Source: Clostridiales bacterium
GTDB lineage: Bacteria; Bacillota; Clostridia; Oscillospirales; Oscillospiraceae
DNA length: 11,151 nt
Direction: 5' to 3'
Assembly: GCA_021200895.1 (NCBI GenBank)
Contig: JAJQFX010000055.1
Span: 1 to 11,151 of the forward strand
The position numbers and the translations under genes were made by a program. Positions 1-7,330 of the stretch are shown one piece after another. Every line of letters starts with the position of its first letter. The stretch's first letter is position 1. The notes under the pieces were generated by a model. It searched no databases. It had not been told where the DNA came from and saw only the letters and a program-made list of their open reading frames with translations.

Positions 1-78
1 GACGACCTGTGGGGCCTCTGCCTGCCGGAGCCGCTGCGGGGCGGATGGAGCTACCTGGAGGGGATGCGCAGGCGCTGA
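1..78 (+). CDS. C-terminal fragment of an unidentified protein (5' end outside the window)
   Basis: Frame 1 is open from the left edge to a TGA at 76-78 and encodes the last 25 residues of a protein ending in GMRRR. This frame was chosen over the overlapping frame that runs on to 203 because almost every third codon position here is G or C, as in the neighbouring real genes, while the other frame has mixed third positions and passes through AT-rich promoter-like DNA. The tail is too short to assign a family. It does not resemble the end of PheT, which precedes zapA in some Firmicutes. No hairpin terminator is visible after it, so read-through into zapA is possible. Confidence 0.45.
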   Translation, partial: DDLWGLCLPEPLRGGWSYLEGMRRR

Positions 79-115
79 ACGGTGAGAGAAATCCTGCAAT
101 TCCTGCAAAAAACGG

Positions 116-144
116 TTCCCATTTTCTGGCTGATGTGGTATACT
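116..144 (+). promoter_or_regulatory. Sigma-A-type promoter with extended -10, upstream of zapA
   Basis: A -35-like TTCCCA (116-121, four of six matches to TTGACA) is followed by a 17 nt spacer and the -10 hexamer TATACT (139-144). A TG one base upstream of the hexamer (136-137) makes this an extended -10. It lies in an AT-rich gap of about 120 nt, the only such gap on the plus strand before position 9200, and sits 56 nt upstream of the zapA start. It is the best candidate for driving the whole plus-strand gene run. Confidence 0.6.
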
Positions 145-199
145 ATTTATATATTCTGTCTGTCTGTGCTTCTGAGAAAAAGATACGGGAGGGAACAGT

Positions 200-517
200 A
201 TGAAAAATAAAGTCACTGTCACCGTTGCGGGGCGGAACTACATCCTGTCCAGCGCGGACAATACCGCTTATGTGGAGAAGGTGGCCGCCTATGTGGACGC
301 CCAGATGTCGGAGCTGCAAAGGGATTCCAGGGCCTCCGCCCTGGATGTGGCGGTGATGACCGCCCTGAACGTGGCGGATAACTACTACCATGCCGTTGCC
401 TCCAACGAGGACCTGCGCCGCCAGCTGAAGGAGGCCCTGGACGAGAAGGGCAAGCTGGACAGCCAGCTCAGCGAGGCCAAGCGGGAGATCGTCCGCCTCC
501 AGCTGGGCAAGAAGTGA
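200..517 (+). CDS. zapA: Cell division protein ZapA
   Basis: A 105-residue protein of the ZapA family. ZapA is a small cytoplasmic protein that binds FtsZ and promotes bundling and alignment of filaments in the Z ring. The N-terminal part (about residues 3-45) has the family pattern: a short beta strand (KVTVTVAGRNY), then an amphipathic helix with a YVEKVAAYVD stretch. An ALNVADNYY segment and a charged coiled-coil tail (about residues 65-103), used for dimer/tetramer formation, follow. The length is normal for Firmicute ZapA. The start at 200 has a strong GGGAGGG site (187-193) at good spacing. The gene is the first of the run behind the promoter at 116-144, and the U32 gene begins 13 nt downstream, so the two are probably co-transcribed. 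Confidence 0.88.
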   Translation: MKNKVTVTVAGRNYILSSADNTAYVEKVAAYVDAQMSELQRDSRASALDVAVMTALNVADNYYHAVASNEDLRRQLKEALDEKGKLDSQLSEAKREIVRLQLGKK

Positions 518-530
518 GCGCATCCCGCCG

Positions 531-2621
531 ATGATGGAGCTGCTGTCCCCTGCCGGTGGGCAGGAATCGCTCATTGCCGCCGTGCGCAGCGGGGCGGACG
601 CCGTCTACCTGGGCTCCGGCAACTTCAACGCCCGCCGGGGGGCCGCCAACTTTGACGATGCCGCCCTCCAGGAGGCGGTGGACTTCTGCCACCTCCGGGG
701 GGTACGGGTCTACCTGACCCTGAACACCCTGCTGGGGGATGGGGAGTTGGAGGAGGCGGCCCGGCTGGCCGCCTATGCCAGCGGCCTGGGGGTGGACGCG
801 GTGCTGGTGCAGGACTTGGGGGTTGCCGCCGTGGTGCGGCGGGTGGCCCCGGACTTGCCCCTCCACGCCTCCACCCAGATGACGATCCACTCCCTGGACG
901 GGGTGCGGGCCGCCGCAGACCTGGGCATGACCCGGGTGGTGCTGAGCCGGGAGCTGTCGAAGGACGCCATCGCCCACATCTGCGCCCACAGCCCGGTGGA
1001 GATAGAGGTGTTCGTCCACGGGGCGCTGTGTATGTGCTACTCCGGCCAGTGCTTCCTCTCCTCCGTTATCGGCGGGCGCAGCGGCAACCGGGGGATGTGC
1101 GCCCAGCCTTGCCGCCTCCAGTACGGCTGGGGCAAGCGGGCGGAGGGCTATCCCCTGTCCCTGAAGGACATGAGCCTGGCGGAGCATTTGCAGGAGCTGG
1201 AGGACATGGGGGTAGCCTGTGCCAAGATCGAGGGCAGGATGAAGCGGCCGGAGTATGTGGCCATCGTCACCCGTATCTACGCCGCCGCTCTGAAAGAAAA
1301 ACGCAGCCCCACCCGGGAGGAGCTGGAGCAGCTTCGGCTGGCCTTCTCCCGTCAGGGCTTTACGGACGGATACTATCAGGACTGCACCGGCCCGGAGATG
1401 TTCGGCGTCCATGAGAAGGAACCCCTGCCGGAGCAGCTGTTCGCTGAGGCCCGGAAGGGCTATCAGCGGGAGGTGCCGCTGGTGCCGGTGCGCCTGTCCG
1501 CCTGGGTGCGGGCGGGGGACCCTGTCGCCGTCACGGCGGAGGATGAGGACGGACATCGGGCCGCCGTCACCGCCCCGCCGCCGGAGGCCGCCCTCCGCCG
1601 CTCCGTCACGGCGGAGCAGCTGGAGGGGCAGCTTGCCAAGACCGGCGGCACCCCCTATTTCTGTGAATCCGTCCATGCGGAGGTGGAGGAGGGGCTTTCC
1701 CTCCCCGTCTCCCAGATGAACGCCCTGCGCCGGGAGGCGTTGGATGCCCTGTCCCGGCAGCGCATCGCCCCGCCGCAGCGGCGGACGGGGGCTTATACCC
1801 CCTGCCCGAAGGTGGAGAACCGGGCGGAAGACTGTCAGTTCACCCTGTCCTGCGCCAGGGCGGAGCAGGTGACGGAGGAGCTGCTGGCGCTGCGCCCCGC
1901 GTTGATTGCCCTGGATTTGGAAGCCTTGCTCCAGGCAAAGAGCCAGGTGGGCCGGATGCAGGCCCTGGGCATCACCCCGGCGGTGACGCTGCCCCGTATC
2001 CTGTGGGACAGGGAACGGGAGGGCTGCCTGAAGCAGCTTGCCACCCTCCGCCGCTGGGGGGTGGACACCGCCTATGCCTCCACCCTGGCGGGGCTGGCGC
2101 TGGCAAAGGAGACCGGCTTCCCGGTGGTGCGGGGGGACTTTGGCCTGGGGGCCTACAATTCGGAGACCCTTGCCGAACTGAAACGGCTGGGCTTGGCCTC
2201 TGCGGTGCTGTCCTTTGAGCAGCGGCGGGAGCGGGTGCGGGATTTGTCCAAGTGCCTGGACACGGAGCTGCTGGTCTATGGCTGCCTGCCCCTGATGATA
2301 ACGGAAAACTGCATCGTGAAAAACCGCACCGGCAGCTGCACCGAGGGCTGCCGACAGACGCCCGCGCTGATTGACCGGAAGCGGATGCGCTTTCCGGTGG
2401 TGCGGGCCTACGGCTGCCGGAACGAGATTCTGAACACCGTCCCCCTGTTCCTGGCGGACAAGTCGGAGGTCTACGCCCATGTGGGGCTGTGGGCGGCCCG
2501 GCTGCGCTTCACCACGGAGACGGGGGCTGAGTGCGCCCGCATTTTGGGCCGCTATCTGGGCCGGAACGATGAGATGCCCGCCGCCTACACCCGGGGGCTT
2601 TACTTCCGGGAGGTGGAGTGA
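531..2621 (+). CDS. U32 family protein (RlhA/TrhP-type, with DUF3656 domain)
   Basis: A 696-residue member of peptidase family U32. The family was named for collagenase activity, but characterised members (RlhA on 23S rRNA, TrhP on tRNA wobble uridine, UbiU/UbiV in ubiquinone synthesis) act in prephenate- or iron-sulfur-dependent hydroxylation, so an RNA hydroxylation role is the best inference here. The N terminus has LLSPAGGQESLIAAVRSGAD and YLGSGNFNAR. The family signature EVFVHGALC begins at residue 159, and C167, C174, C190 and C230 match the spacing of the 4Fe-4S ligands of UbiU. A DUF3656-like domain spans about 290-415. The C-terminal part has a second cysteine group (C585, C594, C603, C607). 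The start is ATG 531 or the adjacent ATG 534; the Shine-Dalgarno site is weak, which suggests coupling to zapA. The exact RNA substrate cannot be read from the sequence. Confidence 0.88.
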   Translation: MMELLSPAGGQESLIAAVRSGADAVYLGSGNFNARRGAANFDDAALQEAVDFCHLRGVRVYLTLNTLLGDGELEEAARLAAYASGLGVDAVLVQDLGVAAVVRRVAPDLPLHASTQMTIHSLDGVRAAADLGMTRVVLSRELSKDAIAHICAHSPVEIEVFVHGALCMCYSGQCFLSSVIGGRSGNRGMCAQPCRLQYGWGKRAEGYPLSLKDMSLAEHLQELEDMGVACAKIEGRMKRPEYVAIVTRIYAAALKEKRSPTREELEQLRLAFSRQGFTDGYYQDCTGPEMFGVHEKEPLPEQLFAEARKGYQREVPLVPVRLSAWVRAGDPVAVTAEDEDGHRAAVTAPPPEAALRRSVTAEQLEGQLAKTGGTPYFCESVHAEVEEGLSLPVSQMNALRREALDALSRQRIAPPQRRTGAYTPCPKVENRAEDCQFTLSCARAEQVTEELLALRPALIALDLEALLQAKSQVGRMQALGITPAVTLPRILWDREREGCLKQLATLRRWGVDTAYASTLAGLALAKETGFPVVRGDFGLGAYNSETLAELKRLGLASAVLSFEQRRERVRDLSKCLDTELLVYGCLPLMITENCIVKNRTGSCTEGCRQTPALIDRKRMRFPVVRAYGCRNEILNTVPLFLADKSEVYAHVGLWAARLRFTTETGAECARILGRYLGRNDEMPAAYTRGLYFREVE

Positions 2622-2640
2622 CCGGCCCGTAACGTAAAAT

Positions 2641-2645
2641 GAGGT
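2641..2645 (+). promoter_or_regulatory. Ribosome binding site deciding the dut start
   Basis: GAGGT lies 8 nt upstream of ATG 2654. An earlier in-frame ATG at 2639 would place this site inside the coding region and has no purine-rich site of its own, so 2654 is preferred. Confidence 0.7.
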
Positions 2646-2653
2646 TAATTGCT

Positions 2654-3103
2654 ATGGAACTGAAAATCAAAGCCCTTTCCGATAAAATCGGCCGGGACAT
2701 CCCCGTGCCCTACTATGCCAGCGCCGGGGCCGCCGCTATGGACCTTCACGCCTGTATGGACGAGGCGGTGACTATCGCCCCCGGCCAGCGGGCCACTATC
2801 CACACCGGCTTCGCCATCGCCCTGCCGGATGCGGGGTATGTGGCGCTGATTTTCGCCCGCAGCGGCCTGGGGACGAAGTACGGCATCGCCCCCGCCAACT
2901 GCGTTGGGGTCATTGACAGCGACTATCGTGGGGAAATCATGGTCTGCCTGGCCAACTCCGGCGACGCCCCCTATACCGTCCAGCCGGGAGACCGCATCGC
3001 CCAGATGGCCATCCTCCCCGTGGCCCAGGCAGATGTCCGGCTGGTGGACGATTTGGACGAGACAGCGCGGGGCGCGGGGGGCTTTGGTTCCACCGGGAAA
3101 TGA
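2654..3103 (+). CDS. dut: dUTP diphosphatase (dUTPase)
   Basis: A 149-residue trimeric-type dUTPase, which hydrolyses dUTP to dUMP and pyrophosphate in the cytoplasm. It keeps uracil out of DNA and supplies dUMP for dTMP synthesis. All five family motifs are present: motif 1 as AAAMDLHA (residues 26-33, with SAG replaced by AAA but the Asp-Leu kept), motif 2 ARSGLG (68-73), motif 3 GVIDSDYRGEI (85-95, D88 being the expected water-activating Asp), motif 4 PGDRIAQM (111-118) and motif 5 RGAGGFGSTG (139-148, F144 expected to stack on uracil). Motif 5 lies at the very C terminus, as usual. The gene lies 32 nt after the U32 gene and 34 nt before maf, so it appears to be internal to the operon. The 2654 start gives normal family length. 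Confidence 0.93.
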   Translation: MELKIKALSDKIGRDIPVPYYASAGAAAMDLHACMDEAVTIAPGQRATIHTGFAIALPDAGYVALIFARSGLGTKYGIAPANCVGVIDSDYRGEIMVCLANSGDAPYTVQPGDRIAQMAILPVAQADVRLVDDLDETARGAGGFGSTGK

Positions 3104-3137
3104 GCAGTTAAGGTTGAATTAAGAAGGTACGAGTATC

Positions 3138-3710
3138 ATGAAGTTGATTTTAGCATCCCAGTCCCCCCGCAGGAAGGCCCTGCTGGAGCAAATGGGGTTT
3201 CAGGACTTTGAGACTATCCCCGCCCAGGGGAAGGAGGAGGCAGACCCCACCCTCCCGCCAGAGGAGTATGTGGAGCGGCTGGCCCTCCACAAGGCCAGAG
3301 AGGTGGCGGCAAGCCAGGGGGAGGACGCGGTGGTCATCGGCGCGGACACCATCGTGGTGCTGGACGGCCACATTCTGGGCAAGCCGAAAAACGCGGCGGA
3401 GGCGCTGCAAATGCTGACCGCCCTGTCCGGCCGCAAGCATCTGGTGCATACCGGCGTGGCCGTGGTCTGCGACGACGAGGTGGAGTTGCGCCACGAGACC
3501 ACCAAGGTCACCTTCTGCACCCTGACCCAGCGGGAGATGCTGGCCTACATCGCCACCGGCGAGCCCATGGACAAGGCGGGAGCCTACGGCATCCAGGGCC
3601 GGGGCGCCCTCTTTATTGACAAGATAGAGGGAGATTATTATAATGTAGTGGGGCTGCCTATCAGCTGCCTGAACCGTATGCTGGGCCGCTTTGGGGTGCA
3701 GTCCATCTGA
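3138..3710 (+). CDS. maf: Maf family nucleoside triphosphate pyrophosphatase
   Basis: A 190-residue Maf protein, a cytoplasmic pyrophosphatase that cleaves dTTP, UTP and modified or non-canonical nucleotides to monophosphates. It shows the N-terminal ASQSPRR motif (residues 6-12), EEYVERLALHKA (42-53), GADTIVVLDG with the catalytic Asp70, GKP (81-83), SGR (97-99) and the C-terminal KAGAYGIQGRGA and GDYYNVVGLP segments. The KAGAYGIQG form is that of the dTTP/UTP-specific (YhdE-like) group rather than the m7GTP-specific (YceF-like) group. An AAGAAGG site (3121-3127) supports the ATG at 3138. In Bacillus subtilis maf lies just upstream of radC and mreBCD, and Maf overproduction blocks septation. 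Here it precedes mreC directly, with neither radC nor mreB between them. Confidence 0.93.
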   Translation: MKLILASQSPRRKALLEQMGFQDFETIPAQGKEEADPTLPPEEYVERLALHKAREVAASQGEDAVVIGADTIVVLDGHILGKPKNAAEALQMLTALSGRKHLVHTGVAVVCDDEVELRHETTKVTFCTLTQREMLAYIATGEPMDKAGAYGIQGRGALFIDKIEGDYYNVVGLPISCLNRMLGRFGVQSI

Positions 3711-3752
3711 AAGGCGCAGTTATCGTCTGATGCGAACGCGCAGGCGTTTTGC

Positions 3753-3761
3753 AGGAAAGGA
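3753..3761 (+). promoter_or_regulatory. Ribosome binding site deciding the mreC TTG start
   Basis: AGGAAAGGA lies 8 nt upstream of TTG 3770. The other in-frame TTG (3749) is upstream of this site and has no suitable site of its own. Confidence 0.75.
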
Positions 3762-3769
3762 CGTTTCAC

Positions 3770-4609
3770 TTGAAGAATTTTTTCCAAAAACACGGCATTT
3801 GGGTGATTATCGCGGCGCTGTTTCTCACCGCCGGGCTGACCCTGGGCAGCGCTGTGGTGCCCAACTTCACCGCGCCGCTGACCAACCTGGTGGGGGTGAT
3901 CGCCACCCCCTTCCGCAACGGGGCCAACACCTTCTTCTCCTGGGTGGAGGGCGTGTATGACTACGCCTTCCGCTATGAGGAATTGCAGCAGAAGGTGGCC
4001 GACCTGGAGCAGGAGGTGGCCGAGATGCGGGAGGAGAACCGGGAGGCCCAGGACGCACTGGACGAGAACGAGCGCCTCCGGGAGCTTCTGAACTTGGCGG
4101 AGAAGCGGAGCGATATGGTCTTTGAGGACGCCACCGTCACCGGCCGCTCCACCACCAGCTGGGAATCCACCCTGACGCTGAACAAGGGCTCCTCCTCCGG
4201 GGTGGCGGTGAATCAGTGCGTCATTACGGAGACCGGCAACCTGGTGGGCGTCGTGGCGGAGGTGGGCACCAACTGGTGTACCGTCGTCACCATCATCGAC
4301 CCGGACATCAGCGTGGGCGCGGTGGTCTACCGCACCAATGACGCCGCCATGCTGGAGAGCGACCTCTCCACCATGAGCGCGGGCAAGTGTATGCTGACCT
4401 ACCTCTCCTCCGAGGCCCAGCTTATCGCAGGGGACGAGGTGCTGACCTCCGGCGAGACGGGTATTTACCCCTCCGGGCTGGTCATTGGCACGGTGGACGA
4501 GGTGCGCACCGATGCTGCCGGCATCGAGAACTATGCCATCATCACGCCCGCTGTGACCTTCAGTGAGCTGAGCGAGGTCTTTATCGTGAAGGAATTTTCC
4601 GCCAGCTGA
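3770..4609 (+). CDS. mreC: Rod shape-determining protein MreC (TTG start)
   Basis: A 279-residue MreC, a bitopic membrane protein of the elongasome. MreC links the cytoskeleton and MreD to the wall synthases RodA and PBP2, and is thought to switch PBP2 to its active form. It has a short basic cytoplasmic start (MKNFFQKHG), one membrane segment (about residues 10-30), a long coiled coil rich in Glu and Leu (about 63-105, used for dimerisation), then the extracytoplasmic double beta-barrel domain (about 115-275). That domain contains VTGRSTTSWESTLTLNKGSSSGV and a GDEVLTSGETGIYPSGLVIG stretch typical of the family. The first available ATG is far downstream and would remove the membrane helix. 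TTG 3770 has an excellent ribosome site and gives normal length. mreD follows after 15 nt. Confidence 0.92.
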   Translation: MKNFFQKHGIWVIIAALFLTAGLTLGSAVVPNFTAPLTNLVGVIATPFRNGANTFFSWVEGVYDYAFRYEELQQKVADLEQEVAEMREENREAQDALDENERLRELLNLAEKRSDMVFEDATVTGRSTTSWESTLTLNKGSSSGVAVNQCVITETGNLVGVVAEVGTNWCTVVTIIDPDISVGAVVYRTNDAAMLESDLSTMSAGKCMLTYLSSEAQLIAGDEVLTSGETGIYPSGLVIGTVDEVRTDAAGIENYAIITPAVTFSELSEVFIVKEFSAS

Positions 4610-4624
4610 AAGGGGGGGCGCGCT

Positions 4625-5134
4625 ATGCTGCGCAGTCGCGGCAGCCTGATGAAGTGGACGCTGTATGCTCTGGCGTTTTTCCTGCTGTTCTTTCTGGAGT
4701 GCTGTGTGTTTAACCGGTACCCCATCTCCGGCGGCGTGCCCCTGCTGGCCCCGCTGGCGGTGATTACGGTGGCCTGCCTGGAGGGCAGCTTCTCCGGCAG
4801 CCTGTTCGGGCTGGCGGTGGGCATCCTGTGCGCCCTGGTCTATTACCGCATCGGCGGGGTGATGATTCTGGCCTGCACCCTGCTGGGGGTGCTGGCGGGG
4901 GTCTTTGCCGATAAAATCGGGCGCACCATTGTGGGCGTGCTGGTCAGCGATGTGGTAGGGGTCGTCCTGCTGGAGGTATTCCTGGTCTGGCTGCGGCACA
5001 CCTTTTATCTCATCGAGCTGGACACCCTGCTGGCCATCGCGGTGCCGGAGGGGCTGTACACCCTGGCCTTTGCCCTGCCCAGCTATCTGCTGTTCTGGCT
5101 GGTACATCAGAGGTGCCAGCCCAAGGCGGACTGA
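4625..5134 (+). CDS. mreD: Rod shape-determining protein MreD
   Basis: A 169-residue, very hydrophobic protein in the position and size range of MreD, an integral membrane partner of MreC in the lateral wall synthesis complex. Five to six membrane segments can be seen at about residues 10-28, 36-56, 58-78, 78-96, 100-125 and 140-160. MreD sequences are poorly conserved, so the call rests on size, topology and position between mreC and mrdA. A strong AAAGGGGGGG site (4609-4618) supports the ATG at 4625. A second in-frame ATG at 4649 (MKWTLYAL) is possible but has no better site. A short hairpin lies between it and mrdA. Confidence 0.85.
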   Translation: MLRSRGSLMKWTLYALAFFLLFFLECCVFNRYPISGGVPLLAPLAVITVACLEGSFSGSLFGLAVGILCALVYYRIGGVMILACTLLGVLAGVFADKIGRTIVGVLVSDVVGVVLLEVFLVWLRHTFYLIELDTLLAIAVPEGLYTLAFALPSYLLFWLVHQRCQPKAD

Positions 5135-5148
5135 CCCGTATCCCATGA

Positions 5149-5164
5149 GGAGGCGGAAGCCTCC
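5149..5164 (+). other. Small GNRA-capped hairpin between mreD and mrdA
   Basis: GGAGGC (5149-5154) and GCCTCC (5159-5164) form a perfect 6 bp stem closed by GGAA, a stable GNRA tetraloop. No T-run follows directly; the nearest T-rich stretch is about 10 nt later. It is therefore unlikely to be a full terminator and may serve in mRNA processing or partial attenuation. Chance occurrence in GC-rich DNA is also possible. Confidence 0.3.
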
Positions 5165-5184
5165 GAACCGCATTTTCTGATTTT

Positions 5185-5189
5185 GAGGT
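5185..5189 (+). promoter_or_regulatory. Ribosome binding site for the mrdA GTG start
   Basis: GAGGT lies 6 nt upstream of GTG 5196 and supports it. The next in-frame starts would cut into the membrane anchor. Confidence 0.65.
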
Positions 5190-5195
5190 ATCCCA

Positions 5196-7271
5196 GTGGA
5201 AGGTAAAAAATTTCTGACCCGAACCCTGTGTATCGCCGTGGCCCTGGTGCTGGTGTGCGTTTACTTCTTCTATCTGCTGTATGACGCCCAGGTGGTCAAC
5301 GCCATCACCGATTCCGTCTCCACCGACCTGAGCCTGGCCTCCACCACCGAGACGGTGGAGGCCGCCAGAGGGAACATCTACGACCGGTATGGCCGCCTGC
5401 TGGTGGGCAACACCACCCTCTACAATGTGGAGCTGGACATTGACAATATGGGCAGTGAAGCGAACCAGGCCGCCACCGTGGTCAAGCTTATCGACCTCTG
5501 CGAGGAGCAGGGGCTGGAGTGGAACAACAGCGAGTTCCCGGTGGAGTACAATGCGGACAGCGGCAGCTTCGCCTTCACCACGGACACGCCCTATGTGGTG
5601 GTGTCCAACGGCACCTACACCGCCACGAGGCTGAATACCCTGTGCCAAGAGATGGGCTGGGGCACCACCGGCACCAGCGCCAACACGCTGATCCGCCAGA
5701 TGTGCAACACCTTCAGCATTGACGGCAGCCTGGACCCGGAGCGGAAGCTGGAGATTTTGGGGGTGCTGTATTCTGCCCTGCTGCGCTCCGGCGTGGACCA
5801 AATCATCTGGACAGACTATTACTTCCTGGAGGACGTGGACTTCTCCTTCATCAGCATGGTGAAGGAGGAGGGCCTGGACGGGGTCAACATCGTGGCTACC
5901 ACCGAGCGCTCCTATAACACCGACTATGCCGGCGTCCTGCTGGGTCAAGTGGGGGCCATTTCCGCCGAAAGTTGGAGCGAGAATAAGGAGACCTATCTGG
6001 CGGAGGGCTACAGCATGGACTCCATCATCGGCCTGTCCGGCGTGGAATCCGCCTTTGAGGAGTACCTCCGGGGGACGGACGGCACAAAGACGGTGACGAA
6101 GGATTCGGATGGCAACATCGTCTCCGAGGAGTACACGGAGGAGCCCCAGGCGGGGAACAACGTCACCCTGACTATTGACATCAAGCTCCAGGAGGCCGCC
6201 GAGGAGGCTCTGGAGAAGTATACTGAGAGCATCAACGACGGAGCAGGCGGCAGCGCCGCCGTGGTGGTGGACATTGACACCGGCGAGATTTTGGCCAGCG
6301 CCTCCTGGCCCACCTTCTCCGCCGCCACCTATACGGAGGACTATGAGGAACTGGCATCGGACGAACTGCTGCCCCTGTACAACCGGGCGCTGCTGGGTAC
6401 CTACGCCCCCGGCTCCACCTACAAGATATGCTCGGCGGTGGCGGGCCTCAGTTCGGGGGCCATCACCACCTCCACCACCTTTGAGTGCAACTACAGCTTC
6501 CAGTATTATGACTGGGTGTATCGCTGCTGGTACAGCAAGGGTCACGGCACGGAGGATGTGGCGGACGCGGTGCGGGATTCCTGCAACGTGTTCTTCTACA
6601 ACCTGGCCGACATTGTGGGTATTGATACCCTGACAGATTACGCCCGCCAGTTTGGCCTGGGGGTCTCCACCGGAGTGGAGCTGTCGGAGAGCACCGGTGT
6701 CAACGCCGGGCCGGACTATTCCGAGTCCGTGGGGGCCACCTGGACCCTGGGCAATGTCATGTCCGCCGTCATCGGCCAGAGCGACAACCAGTTCACCCCC
6801 CTCCAGCTGGCCAACTATATCGCCACCTTCATCAACGGCGGCACCCGGTACTCCGCCCACTTCCTGAAAAGTGTGAAATCCTATGACAACAGCGAAATCG
6901 TCACCAGCGTGGAGCCCACCGTCCTGAACGAGGTGGACATCAGCAGCGACGCTTACGCCGCCATCAAGAAGGGCATGGGCGAGGTCATTGACGCGGATAA
7001 CATCACGGACTTTGACACCCTCCGCTCCTGGGGCATCGACGTGGGCCTGAAAACCGGTACCGCTCAGCTGGGCACCACGGGGCTGTACAACGCCGTCATC
7101 GTGGCCTTCGCCCCCTATGACGACCCGGAAATTGCTATCTGCACCGTGGTGGAGAAGTCCCCCAGCCAGGGCGCTGATACGGCCATGATTGCGGCGGCGA
7201 TTCTGGAGTATTACTTCTCCGACGATGCCACGCTGGAACGGGTCAACGCGGAAAACGCGCTGATCAACTGA
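5196..7271 (+). CDS. mrdA: Penicillin-binding protein 2, elongasome transpeptidase (GTG start)
   Basis: A 691-residue class B PBP. It cross-links peptidoglycan on the outer face of the membrane, normally as the partner of the glycosyltransferase RodA in cell elongation. One membrane anchor spans about residues 9-30. The PBP dimerisation domain starts around 50 and has the family motif RGNIYDRYGR (58-67). The transpeptidase domain (about 320-680) has all three active-site motifs: S407-T-Y-K410 with the acylated Ser407, S462-C-N464, and K619-T-G621 followed by TA. C431, C444, H450 and C463 cluster around the SxN motif and look like a metal site (see findings). There is no PASTA repeat. Position after mreC and mreD favours PBP2/MrdA over a divisome FtsI/SpoVD-type PBP. 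rodA and mreB are not in the window. Confidence 0.9.
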   Translation: MEGKKFLTRTLCIAVALVLVCVYFFYLLYDAQVVNAITDSVSTDLSLASTTETVEAARGNIYDRYGRLLVGNTTLYNVELDIDNMGSEANQAATVVKLIDLCEEQGLEWNNSEFPVEYNADSGSFAFTTDTPYVVVSNGTYTATRLNTLCQEMGWGTTGTSANTLIRQMCNTFSIDGSLDPERKLEILGVLYSALLRSGVDQIIWTDYYFLEDVDFSFISMVKEEGLDGVNIVATTERSYNTDYAGVLLGQVGAISAESWSENKETYLAEGYSMDSIIGLSGVESAFEEYLRGTDGTKTVTKDSDGNIVSEEYTEEPQAGNNVTLTIDIKLQEAAEEALEKYTESINDGAGGSAAVVVDIDTGEILASASWPTFSAATYTEDYEELASDELLPLYNRALLGTYAPGSTYKICSAVAGLSSGAITTSTTFECNYSFQYYDWVYRCWYSKGHGTEDVADAVRDSCNVFFYNLADIVGIDTLTDYARQFGLGVSTGVELSESTGVNAGPDYSESVGATWTLGNVMSAVIGQSDNQFTPLQLANYIATFINGGTRYSAHFLKSVKSYDNSEIVTSVEPTVLNEVDISSDAYAAIKKGMGEVIDADNITDFDTLRSWGIDVGLKTGTAQLGTTGLYNAVIVAFAPYDDPEIAICTVVEKSPSQGADTAMIAAAILEYYFSDDATLERVNAENALIN

Positions 7272-7315
7272 CTGAATGTACAAGCGAGCAACTCAAGCTT
7301 TGAAAAAAATTGAGC

Positions 7316-7321
7316 GAAGGA
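7316..7321 (+). promoter_or_regulatory. Ribosome binding site deciding the GH13 start
   Basis: GAAGGA lies 9 nt upstream of GTG 7331. Earlier in-frame TTG codons at 7310 and 7322 either precede the site or overlap its spacer, so GTG 7331 is preferred. Confidence 0.65.
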
Positions 7322-7330
7322 TTGATTCCA

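Noticed and set aside
91..108. Tandem near-repeat of a 9 nt unit (TTCCTGCAA type) just upstream of the zapA promoter
   Set aside because: Only two copies, with one mismatch, and no symmetry; too little to call an operator.
9..203. Plus-strand frame ending in an ATGA overlap with the zapA start
   Set aside because: Its third codon positions are mixed, it crosses the AT-rich promoter region, and frame 1 (ending at 78) has the GC3 pattern of a real gene.
468..2480. Long minus-strand open frame opposite the U32 gene (about 670 codons)
   Set aside because: It mirrors a real GC-rich gene. The translation is rich in Gly, His, Gln, Arg and Pro with no family motif, and the plus strand encodes a clear U32 protein.
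3735..3750. AACGC/GCGTT hairpin followed by TTTT between maf and mreC
   Set aside because: Only a 5 bp stem with a 4 nt loop and an interrupted T-run; too weak to call a terminator.
3638..5173. Minus-strand open frame of about 511 codons opposite mreC and mreD
   Set aside because: It spans two real genes and their intergenic region with a Gln/His/Gly-rich translation, as expected for an antisense shadow.
5138..5195. Direct repeat of GTATCCCA flanking the mreD-mrdA gap
   Set aside because: Eight bases, two copies, close to what chance allows; no further structure ties the copies together.
5010..7283. Minus-strand open frame of about 757 codons opposite mrdA
   Set aside because: A codon-bias shadow: it has a His/Gly/Val-rich low-complexity translation, while the plus strand has all three PBP active-site motifs.
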